Assembly: GCA_034770075.1 (NCBI GenBank)
Contig: CM068384.1
Span: 36,243,182-36,307,181 of the forward strand
Length of the DNA: 64,000 nt
From: Aralia elata
Taxonomy: Eukaryota > Streptophyta > Magnoliopsida > Apiales > Araliaceae
Reading direction: 5' to 3'
Position 1 is the stretch's first letter. Every line of letters starts with the position of its first letter. Both the position numbers and the translations under genes were made by a program. This document shows, piece after piece, positions 22,751 to 32,310 of the stretch. Below the pieces are notes generated by a model. That model saw only the letters and a program-made list of their open reading frames with translations, searched no databases and was not told the origin of the DNA.

Positions 22751-25353
22751 AGAAACTCCTCAATTAGCTGCAGCGTTGAAAGAAATGAAAGCAGGGTTGG
22801 ATGCAGTGACGAGTAAAGTGCAAGCTCTAAATGCTAAGGTAGCAAAACTCTTTGAGTTTCAATTTGTAAATCTATTGAATGGCACATTGTAACAATAGGA
22901 AGGCACTAACACCAATAAGAAAAAGATTTTAACGAATGGATTGAATGTGTTGTGAATTCTGAGTTCTCACATTCACAAAATTTGCGAAGCACTAAATTAA
23001 ATTACCCATTATGAAATCTGTATGTCATGTTAAAAAACATGGGATTCAAGCTTAGAATTGGAATTGCAGCAACTATTAGTTAAGTTATGAACTGAAGTCC
23101 AATTACAGTTTCTAATCAAGGATACTATGTTGCCAAACATAGATTTATTTAAAATTAATTATGTAGATTTATTAAATTATTTAGTTTATTGTTGCTTTTG
23201 ACTTGTAATGATTTGCTTTTGAATATCACAACTTGCTGTGAACATCACTCAGAACCATTGAAATTATTACTGCCCGGACTGTTTTAGTGTGACCATCACT
23301 GAGAGCCATTAAAATTATTACTTCCCGGACTGTTTTAGTGCTGGCTCTCATAATTGCAGCACTAATTTGTGAATACACTTGCATAACTAACGTGCTAACA
23401 CATATTTTGATTATTTGTCTTCTTTACCTTACTGCCGCTGGTAACTAGTCAGACCTCTGTTATCAGAGCCACATGATTCTTGACTCCGTACAAACCACCA
23501 TTGCTGTGACCCTGACACATGCTTATACAGCAATAGCGTAACTATGCATTTCTACATCTGTCTCAGTGAAAATAACACTACAGTACATAATTGCTTTGTG
23601 TTCTTACCAGAAGCACCTCATTAGCGTTTTTCCTACTTTCGTTGGGAACGACAAGAAAAAACTGCTTTTTGTTCTTCCCAGAGGCACCTCATTAGTGTTT
23701 TCCCTCCTTTCATTAGGAAAGACTAGAAAAAATTGCTTTATGTTCTTACCAGAGGCACCTCATTAGTGTTTTTCCTCCTTTCTTTAGGAAGGAAAGTAAA
23801 ATAAGTGGTGTCCTTATACATTTATTTATTTTAACACAATATGCTTTATGTCTATTAAGGTCAAAGATGATCATTTTCCAACAGTAGATGGGATAAGCTA
23901 TCTCGAGGCCAAGCATTTGCTGCTTCTTAATTATTGCCAGTCACTAGTCTACTATTTGCTCCGCAAGGCAAAAGGTTTATCAATTGAGGGACATCCTGTT
24001 GTTCGGAGCCTCGTGGAGATAAGATTGTTTTTGGAGAAGGTATGCATGTTTATTCTCATTACCGTAACCATATTTGGATCTGAACCAGTGTCTGTCCTTG
24101 TAATTGCTGCTGTGGAGGGTAGCAATACTTATAACCCCATTGTCTACTATTACATATAGGCATAGTTTTAATAGGCTTCTTTCTCAATTTTCACATATTT
24201 TTTGTCCTGTGATATGCAGATTCGCCCAATCGACAAAAAACTACAATATCAAATCTGGAAGCTCACAAGGGTTACTGGAAGTGAAGTGGGGAATGTAGGT
24301 TTGAGTGAGAAGGAAGCAGATGCAACTCAGAAGACGGAGGATCTGCTGAAGTATCGCCCTAACCCCTGGATATGCTTGTTAGCAAAGCACCTATGAATGC
24401 TGAGGTAAGTCAAAAGTATTGAAGAGAAGTATGGCATAATATTAGTTATCAACTTGATACATATTGTATTATAATGCTATCTTTAACGCGGGGGGGGGGG
24501 GGGGGGTTGACAAGAAGTGAAAGGAAAGTGTAATAACCGGTATGGAGTTTCACTTTCAATAGTGCACCATTGTTCTCCCTCCCATTTGGCTTTCTTGTCA
24601 AACAAAAACTATTCATTAATTGTGGAAAAACTCCGAAGTTTTGTTTTCTTAAATCCAGTCTCATTAATTACAGGATGGTGATGATGTGTATCGTCCCCCA
24701 AAATTTGCACCTGTTTCTATGGAAGAAGATAAGATATCAAGACAAGAAAGAAATGCATTGAGAAAAGAGAAAGAAACTCTTCGACAAGCTAGGCAAGGCG
24801 CTTATGTGAGAGAGCTGATGGACGATCTTGAGGGAAGGCCTGAAGAGGTGAGTGGCAACTTTCTGTTCATGGTCTAATTAATTTGGATCGCTTCAATTAT
24901 ATATTACATTGTCTCACTGCTCACTTCAATTATAGGTGAGAGAAATGGTTGGAACTGAAAGTAGAGAGGTTACTAAATACAAGGCAAAGATGGAAGAGCG
25001 TGCACGAAGAGAGGAGGATCTCTTTACTCGTGCTCCGCTCACAAAAATGGAGAAAAAGAAAATGAAACATTTGAAAAAGTCAAGAAATGGGTAAGCTCAA
25101 TTGATTATATTAGTTATTTTGATCTCTTTATGTCTAATAAAAAATCCTGGTATATTTATATTGCTAATTATAAATTATTTACCAGTCCTGACTGCTCTTC
25201 ATTTGTTTCATTAGATTGCTTGGTCTGACAGAGAGTTTCTATGATGAGATTAAAACTTTACCTCTAGCGGGCAACATTGATGAGCAAACATCAGCCTTTG
25301 AGAATGGAAGTAATGGAGTGAGAAAGCTCAATAAGCGCAAGGTAATGAAATAA
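22751..25353 (+). pseudogene. Neuroguidin-like Sas10/Utp3 family gene, copy A (5' truncated)
   Basis: The family acts in the nucleolus in small-subunit rRNA processing (Sas10/Utp3/C1D, LCP5 and neuroguidin proteins). Six exons with GT-AG borders can be traced: 22751-22838 (LKEMKAGLDAVTSKVQAL), 23860-24039 (the Sas10/Utp3 core, SYLEAKHLLLLNYCQSLVYY and GHPVVRSLVEIRLFLEK), 24220-24404 (RPIDKKLQYQI), 24674-24847 (PPKFAPVSMEEDKISRQER and YVRELMDDLEGRPEE), 24936-25090 (EERARREEDLFTRAPLTKME) and 25215-25341 (GLTESFYDEIKTLPLAG). Reading past the last exon gives a stop at 25351-25353. The N-terminal exon and start are missing. Compared with copy B, exon 3 carries two extra bases (AACCCCTGGATATG against AACCCTGATATG, near 24361), shifting the frame. 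Otherwise the exons and splice sites look sound. Almost certainly non-functional, although a transcript is conceivable. Confidence 0.85.
24490..24506 (+). repeat. Poly-G run (17 G)
   Basis: Seventeen consecutive G in an intron of neuroguidin copy A, within a ~100-bp segment that copy B lacks. Its length may be an assembly uncertainty. Confidence 0.9.
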
Positions 25354-25724
25354 CAGTAATTGATAAACTGTACTTGCGTTTATTTTAAAGCTCTTGTTTT
25401 TTTTTTGGGTGGATTTGGTGCTGCTTAAATAATACTTTTGTCCAGGTTATAAAAATTATTTTTGATGACTTTTATAGATTTATGTAGTTGGTAATTTGGT
25501 ATACGTAATCCACGGCTTGCTAAGCTTGCTAAGCTTGGTTATAGAGATTATAAAGACTTCTTTGTGCGGAGGATGCCCCTTTGTCCTACGATCCTATCAG
25601 TGTACTTCACTGATTGGTTTGAATGGGCCCTTCCGACAAAAGCCTTTGATACTTTTTAATCTTTAAAATTTGATAAGCTGAAGAAACAAGAAATCATGTT
25701 TACAAAGGGGCATACCTTAGGAAA

Positions 25725-25799
25725 TTTCTGTATATAAAGGGAATTGATATTTCTATTATAAAAAATGATAGTTTCACAAGGTTCCTCTCACATGAATAG
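25725..25799. repeat. Left arm of an inverted repeat split by copia
   Basis: TATATAAAGGGAATTGATATT...CCTCTCACATGAATAG is the near-complement of 32217-32310 (CATTCATGTGAGAAGGATC...TTAATTCCCTATATAAA). Joined at the AATAG target site the arms form a fold-back element of about 160 bp. The same left arm is present at 47045-47114. Confidence 0.65.
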
Positions 25800-25975
25800 T
25801 GGAAAGTGGATTTATTCCATAATCATATCTCAAGTACAAATAAGAGCTGAGCCTTTTATAGACCAAGACTCATGCTATATAAGGAAAGTAAATCAATCCA
25901 TCAATGACTAGCACATAACACTCCACACATTACTCCTAAAATCATACTCCTACAATCCTCTAGAATCCCTAACCA
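25800..25975 (-). repeat. Copia 3' LTR
   Basis: Begins TGGAAAGTGGATTTATTCC and ends AATCCCTAACCA. Near-identical to 32039-32216 and 47115-47290. It is followed by the complement of a degenerate polypurine tract (CTCTCCTTCAAGCTGGAGC). Confidence 0.88.
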
Positions 25976-26201
25976 CTCTCCTTCAAGCTGGAGCATGGAT
26001 ATCAATCTGCTTTATAGTTGTCACGGCGCCTCGGCGAGGCACAACGGTAGCTGACTGCCAGGACGCCTAGGCGATAAGGCGCCCGCCATGGCGTCCGTAT
26101 GGCGACAAGTCGTTCACAGTGTACAATTTATACATTATTTATTTTTCTTTAAAAGTACATTGAACAATGAAATTTTATATACATTAAAACTCAAAAACAT
26201 A

Positions 26202-26459
26202 TTCCCTCCGTCCCAAATTAATTGCATTTCTAGGACTTTTTAAAGTCAAATTGACTATTTTTAAAACTAATCTTTTTACTATTTTTGCTAACATATAGGT
26301 GAAGATATTATAACCAAAAGAAAGTATATACAATTTATTACTAATTTCAATTTTTATAATTTTAGAAATATATTTATATATGCTTAATTATTAATTTTAA
26401 AAATAGTCAATTTGACTTAAAAAAGTCTTAGAAAAGCAATTAATTTGGGACGGAGGGAG
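26202..26459. mobile_element. Stowaway-like MITE (258 bp)
   Basis: Terminal inverted repeats TTCCCTCCGTCCCAAATTAA and, from the other end, CTCCCTCCGTCCCAAATTAA, flanked by TA duplications at 26200-26201 and 26460-26461. AT-rich, no coding. Nested inside the hAT-like MITE. Confidence 0.93.
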
Positions 26460-26780
26460 TATTTATTAACAATAATATTTATTTTTTATTGATAATATTA
26501 AAATAATATTTATTTTTTATGAATAATAAATATAATAATTTAATAGAAATATCAAAATTAAAAGTTAAATTATTATTGACTATCTTAAATAATATTTAAT
26601 TTTTATGAATAATAAATATAATATATTATCGTATAAGTAACAAATAAATATTATACAATACAAAGTATTTAATACTAACTGCATGTCATGTAACTAATAG
26701 TGATAGTACCAAAGCAAGTTTAGATATGCACATGTAGATGAATAAATAACATTATTTTTTTCCTTCCACTCATCACCAAC

Positions 26781-26915
26781 AAGTGTTGATGTACTAAATG
26801 ACCAGCTATCCAACCCATTATCCTAAGTCTGAGATTATCCTTCCAGCCATCACCATAGTGGGTCAGGTGTTGATGTATTAAATGACCAGCTATCCAACCC
26901 ATTATCCTAAGTCTG
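26781..26915. repeat. Direct repeat of ~49 bp, period ~86
   Basis: GTGTTGATGTA(C/T)TAAATGAC through CCCATTATCCTAAGTCTG occurs at about 26782 and 26867 with a single visible base difference. Confidence 0.85.
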
Positions 26916-27484
26916 TAAAATGTAAAATGTAAACTGTAACATATTATATGATCACAGTTGTGGGTAAACTGTAAACATACTATATAATAATAGTATACAT
27001 TATATAATCATAGTTGTGGGTAAATTGTAAAGCAAATCATGTGAAAAAAAACGAAAGCAGAGGTGAGAAGCAGATACGCGACCAGAGAAGAAGAAAGAGA
27101 AGAAGAGATCGGAAATGTGGGTAGTCATTGTCGCCTCGTCGGTCGAAGCTGTCAGCCACTCGCCAGTCTCTCCCTCGCTCTCGCTCGCTCTCCCCCTTCT
27201 ACTCTTCTACTGCTGCGATTAGGGCCAGCTGCAAATCTCAGAACGACGTCGATTTTTTAAAAATCCAATTGGCCTTTGGGTCGATCCATACCCACAACAA
27301 ATTCAAGTCGCTTGCTCAGCTCGTCTAAGTCGTCGACGAAGCGTCCATGGCGACGACTTGATTTCCTAGGTGCCCGACTTGCAAACTTCCACTAAGTCGC
27401 CCTGCCACCTTACCTTCCTTGGACCGACTGGACGCTTAGGCGTCGTCTAGGCGACGCCTTAACTATGATCTGCTTGTTACAAAT

Positions 27485-29502
27485 TTAGGTGATTCGAGCT
27501 AACCCTAAAGCTTTGGTAAACACGTCAGCAAGATGATCGCCGATATTCACATGATTGGTGGATATAATCCCTTTTTGTATCTTTTCACGAATACAATGAC
27601 AGTCAACTTCTATGTGTTTGGTTCTCATGAAATACTGGATTAGATGCAATGTAAAGAGCTGCTTGATTATCACACCAAAGTTGCATAGGTACTAGCTTGT
27701 TAAACCCCAATTTGCTCAACAAGTGTTTCAACCATATTAGTTCACATGTTACGTGAGTCATTGCTCTATACTCTGACTTAGCACTGGATCTGGACACAAC
27801 AGTCTGTTTCTTACTCTTCCATGACACCAAGTTACCTCCAATTAATAGATCCAGCGTAATCAGCATCGGAGAATCCTTCAACTCTCATATGACCATGATC
27901 ACGAAAGACCAATCCACGCCCTGCTGCTACCTTAAGATACTTCAATATCCTCACAACTGCATCCAAATGTGAAGATCTAGGACAGGATTAGAACTGGCTA
28001 ACAACACTAACAGGAAACGCAATGTCGGGACGAGTGACGGTGAGATAGTTAAGTTTTCCCACAAGTCTCCGATACTTCTCTGGATTTTCCAAAAGATCTC
28101 CTGTTGTTAACTTTTGACTTGAATCCATGGGCTTGTCAATTGGCCTTGATCCCAGAAGACCTGTTTCCTCCGGCAAGTCTAAGACATACTTCCTCTGAGA
28201 TAGGAAAATACCTTTACTAGATTGAGCCACCTCAATACCCAAAAACATTTCAACTTTCCCAAATCTTTGGTTTCAAATTTTTGCATCAAAATAGATTTCA
28301 AATTCATTATTCCCTGCTTATCGTATGTAATAACAAGATTATCAACATACACGACCAACAAAATTCTTCCAACACTACTCTCACGATGAAGCATAGAGTG
28401 ATCACTGTCACATCTAAGTAATCCAAACTGAAGAATAACCTGTGTAAATTTCTCAAACCATGCCCGTGGTGATTGTTTCAGCCCGTACAATGACTTCTTG
28501 AGTTTACATACCAGACCTGATTCTCCTTGAGCAACGAAGCCAAGTGGTTGCTTCATATATACGACTTCGTTTAAATCACCATGAAGAAAATCATTTTTAA
28601 CATCCAACCGATGCAAGGGCCAATGATGAGAAGCTGCCAGAGAAATTAATAATCTAACAGAGGTCATTTTAGCGACAAGAGAGAGTCTCGGAATAATCAA
28701 TACCATGAACTTGAGCATATCTTTTTGCAACTAATCGAGCCTTAAGGTGAGCAAGAGAACCATCAGGATTTACTTTCACTGTGTAAACCCACTTACAACC
28801 AACAGTCGATGTATTTGGAGGAGGCATCACCAACTCCCAAGTACCATTTTTCTCTAAAGCCATCAGTTCCTCTTCCATAGCTGTCCTCCAGCCAGAATTA
28901 GATAGTTCTTCCTTAACAGTTTTAGGAACATGATGAGCAGAAATAGTAGATAGACAAGTATTATGAGCAGAAGAAATACCAGAATAGGAGAGAGAAGCAA
29001 AAAGAGGATGTTGGGTACAACTTCGTTTACCTTTTCGCAGGGCAATCGGTTTATCTAAATCAGACAGGTCAGGATCAGAAGGAGATTTACCAGGATCATC
29101 AAACGAAGATGTTGACGAAGAAACCGAAACATCATTAGGCGTTATATCTGTTCTGGGATGACGACTGTACACATAACGAATATCGGGAACTGGTTGAGAT
29201 GGAGGTATAGGAGCTGTAGACTGAATGATGTAAGTAGGTATCTCTTCATCTAAATCAGAGATAGAATGAGGCTGTGAAGAAAAAGGGGTAGACTCAATAA
29301 AGGTCATATCAAAACTAACAAAATATCGTTTAAGATCAGGAGAATAACAATGGTAACCTTTCTGGGAGCGAGAATAGCCAACAAATAAACACTTAATGGC
29401 TTTAGGATCCAACTTTGTCATATTAAGACGTTGATCACGAACAAAGGAAACAAACCCGAACACTTTTGGGGGCAAAGAAAATAAAACCTGAGAAGGAAAC
29501 AA
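27485..29502 (-). pseudogene. Copia reverse transcriptase and RNase H region
   Basis: Minus-strand pieces of pol. The 28669-29502 frame starts in the integrase C-terminal region (KCLFVGYSRSQKGYHCYSPD) and enters reverse transcriptase (WRTAMEEELMALEKNGTWEL, VGCKWVYTVK). A frameshift near 28690 leads to 28179-28730 with LDVKNDFLHGDL and SLYGLKQSPRAWF; a second shift near 28240 leads to 27988-28248 (FLGIEVAQSSKG, RRLVGKLNYLTVTRPDIAF). RNase H follows at 27485-27881 (SRSSAKSEYRAM, LWCDNQAALYIASNP, HVNIGDHLADVFTKA). The catalytic YVDD box reads YVDN (codons at 28338-28349, GAT to AAT), so the polymerase would be dead even without the frameshifts. Confidence 0.92.
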
Positions 29503-30640
29503 AGAAAAAGTTAAGTCCTATGTAACACAAATGAAGGCATGCGGTTAATAAGATGACATATGGTTAAAACCGCATCTCCCCAAAATGGTTTAGGAACACA
29601 CATTTCAAACATTAAAGCATGTGTAACCTCAATAAGATATCGATTTTTGCGTTCCGCAACACCATTTTGTTATGATGTATCAGTACACGAGTACAGGTGA
29701 ATAATGTCTCTTTGAGTCATGAAAGTAGAAAAGGGAGATGAAAATTACTCGAGCATTATCACTACATAATACACGAATAGTATTGCCAAACTGAGTCTGT
29801 GTTTAAATCACAAAATTGGAGAAAATAGAAAACAATTCAGAGCGATTTTTCATTAAATAAAGCCAAATAACACGTGAACAATCGTCCACAAAGGTTACAA
29901 AATAACGAAAACCAAGTTGCGATTCTACTGGGCAAGGACCCCAAATATCAGAATGAACCAAATCAAATGGGTGCGTAGAAATTTTATTGACTCTAGGAGA
30001 ATGAGATACGATGGTGTTTCCCAAATTGACAAGATTCACAATTTAAACTAGACAAGGAACTGAAACAAGGCATTAATCTCTTCAAGTTGGCTAAGGAAGG
30101 ATGTCCCAACCGACAATGGACTTGAAGTGGTGAAGCAACACTGGAATAAGCAATAGGTCGAGGGATTAAATCATCGAGCAGATATAAACCTCCCGATGCA
30201 TGACCTCTATCAATCATCCTCTTCGTCGTAAGATCCTGAAAGACACGAATCAGGATAAAAGGTAAAAGGTTACAGAACAATTGCAAGTCTTTGTTAATTT
30301 GCTCACAGAAAGAAAAGATTAAATGGAAAGTCAGGTATATATATAGTGTAGAGTTTAATGATAGAGACAGATTTAAAGTAGCAGTGCCAATTCCCTTTAC
30401 AGTGACCGTTGAACCATGTGCTAAAGTGACACTGGGAATAGGGGACAATTTGAAAATGAGAGAGTATTAGATGTACATGTCATGTGATCTGATGCCCCTG
30501 AATCTATTACCCAAGGTTGAGAGCTACTGAGGCAAGCACTAGCATTACCTGTTTGAATAAAAGTAGCGGTGGAAGTAGTGGATGGCTGTTGAGAAACCTG
30601 ATATTGTGTGGTATCATACTCTGCTGGGGTCATAATCACT
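29503..30640 (-). pseudogene. Copia protease and integrase region
   Basis: On the minus strand the protease active-site phrase WVIDSGASDHMT lies at about 30480-30530, followed by the integrase zinc-binding part (LGHPSLANLKRLMP, CESCQFGKHH; 30000-30120) and the integrase core (HSDIWGPCPVESQLGFRYF, TFVDDCSRVIWLYLMKN; 29803-30000). Frames change at about 30430 and 30020, and the core between 29510 and 29800 is further broken; its EYF-type glutamate region can only be followed by eye through stops. Order protease-integrase before reverse transcriptase confirms Ty1/copia. Confidence 0.88.
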
Positions 30641-30654
30641 GTCTTTTCCTCGGA

Positions 30655-31640
30655 TTATGTATGAACAGAAGGTTGTCCTCCATTTTCTGAACCAGCAAAC
30701 ACATTTGCAAATCGTGGTTGTCCCTGATTATGAAGATGCCTACAAAAGCGTTGAACGTGACTGGGCTCTCCACAATGATAACAAACTCTGCCTAATCTTG
30801 TCCCTCCATTGCTATCTGAACTCTGACTCCTACTACTCCCTTTGCCTCCAAAACCACCTTGACCTCGTCCTCTAGAACGACCGTCAAATCTACCGCCTCG
30901 AGCATTTGCAGGGCCACTACAACCTGTACCTCTCCCATAGGAAGCAATTAAAGCAGACTTATCGGAAGTATCAACAATAGGGGTCGCGGGAGACATGTAA
31001 AACTTGGGCAAAAGTATTTGTAAGTGATGGTACCGTCTAGCTGCTAAGAATCTGGCAGCGAACAGTTTCAAATTTTGATCCAAGAGCACCTAGGAAACCC
31101 ATAATTGCCAACTGTTCACGTTGGGCTTGCATTTGTGTCACATCTGCAGTAATAGGGAGCAATGAATTTAATTCCTCGTACATCTTAAAATCAACAAAAC
31201 TGTGTAAGTTGGCGTCCATCTCGACGAACCTTGTTAAAGTCCCAAGAGACCTCATAGATACGAGCAAGATTATTTTGTCCCGAGTACAACACCGCCAAGT
31301 AATCCCACAATTCTTTGACGGTATCAATATGAGTACCCAAATCAACAATCTGACTATCCATGGAATTAAGCATATGATAGAGAATCCTGGCATCAACTGT
31401 CTTCCATGCCTCATTGGAAACGTTTACTGCCGTTAAGTGATCGCCCTATTCTCTGCTAATCAGGGTCAACCTCACAATCTTCCTCCACTGCAGATAATTA
31501 GTAACGCCTTCCAATTTCTTATCAGTAAGACGAGTTGATGCAAATAGTACTTCTGTAACATTTGTTGACAGTCGAGAATCAGATGAAGATGTACCATAAT
31601 TCCATAATTCTTTGTATTAAACTTTCCCAACCAACAAACT
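30655..31640 (-). pseudogene. Copia gag region
   Basis: Capsid part (UBN2-type gag) recognisable at 31040-31450: RILYHMLNSMDSQIVDLG, VKELWDYLAVLYSGQNN, FVDFKMYEELNSLLP, then REQLAIMGFLGALGSKFETV. Nucleocapsid at 30655-31089 has a Gly/Arg/Ser-rich stretch and a CCHC zinc knuckle, CYHCGEPSHVQRFC (CX2CX4HX4C). An upstream piece at 31480-31530 reads as KKLEGVTNYLQWRK. Frames shift around 31190 and 31080, so no full gag can be made. Confidence 0.88.
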
Positions 31641-32019
31641 ACGACAAAGAATCACAACTAAATGGTAACCACATACACTTAACCCAAATAAATATATACT
31701 AGTGCGTCGAGCACCTCATATATCCAATCGCAAAGTAAATCCCATGAGGCAAAGAAACATCAAAAGTCTGCTATTAAATCACCGAAAAATTCCCACGACC
31801 CAAGTACTCACATGCATGTCAAAGCAAAGCATATAACAAAACACCATAAAAAAAAACTCATTACTGCAGTCGGGAGTAAAAAAACTTGTTGCAGAGGCCC
31901 AGATTTTTGGTCCAGCGAGCAGTGCCTTCACTGTTCACGATGAACTTTTTTTTTTTGAAGGGAAAAAAAATGAAAAGAAGGATGAAGAATTAAAAAGAGA
32001 ATCGGGAAAAAACTTAAAA

Positions 32020-32038
32020 AACCATGTCTGTGATACCA
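32020..32038 (-). other. Copia primer-binding site
   Basis: Plus strand CCATGTCTGTGATACCA ends directly at the LTR (32039). The minus strand starts TGGTATCA, the initiator-Met-tRNA type site, though only its first eight bases are canonical. Confidence 0.7.
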
Positions 32039-32216
32039 TGTAAAGTGGAGAGTTTATTCCATAATCATATCTCAAGTACAAATAAGAGCTGAGCCTTTTA
32101 TAGACTAAGACTCATGCTATATAAGGAAAGTAAATCAATCCGTCAATGATTAGCACATAACACTCCACACATTACTCCTAAAATCATGCTCCTAGAATCC
32201 TCTAGAATCTCTAACA
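32039..32216 (-). repeat. Copia 5' LTR
   Basis: TGTAAAGTGGAGAGTTTATT to AATCTCTAACA, partner of 25800-25975. It has a GTGGAGAGTT start where the other two copies have GTGGATTT. Confidence 0.9.
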
Positions 32217-32310
32217 AATAGTAAATGAGTCCCACATTCATGTGAGAAGGATCTTGTGGAAATATCAAATTTTACTTATGAAAATATTAATTCCCTATAT
32301 AAAAAAGGCT
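32217..32310. repeat. Right arm of the inverted repeat split by copia
   Basis: Starts with the AATAG duplication, then contains GTCCCACATTCATGTGAGAA, the complement of the left arm at 25725-25799. Confidence 0.65.

Larger units (their letters stand above)
26013..27467 (-). mobile_element. 1.45-kb hAT-like MITE with 8-bp target duplication
   Basis: Perfect duplication ATCTGCTT (26005-26012, 27468-27475). Ends read TATAGTTGTCACGGCGCC on the left and, from the right, CATAGTTAAGGCGTCGCC. The first ~200 bp are the complement of the second half of the MITE at 19499-20037, so both belong to one family in opposite orientations. It is enlarged by a Stowaway MITE (26202-26459), an AT-rich stretch, a direct repeat (26781-26915) and a GC-rich segment (27060-27330). 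Frames in the GC-rich part (27063-27328) show Ser/Arg/Leu-rich translations with no domain; capture of a host fragment is possible but unproven. Confidence 0.82.
25800..32216 (-). mobile_element. Ty1/copia retrotransposon, complete but decayed
   Basis: Bounded by ~176-bp LTRs (25800-25975 and 32039-32216) and a perfect 5-bp duplication AATAG (25795-25799, 32217-32221). Order on the minus strand: 5' LTR, primer site, gag, protease, integrase, reverse transcriptase, RNase H, 3' LTR, the Ty1/copia order. The coding region is broken by several frameshifts and stops, and a 1.45 kb MITE sits between RNase H and the 3' LTR. Without that MITE and its duplication the element is about 4.95 kb, a normal length. 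The two LTRs differ by roughly eight substitutions plus a small indel, so it is not recent. Confidence 0.92.

Noticed and set aside
30657..30875. Plus-strand ORF of 72 codons
   Set aside because: Antisense shadow of the copia gag nucleocapsid region on the minus strand.
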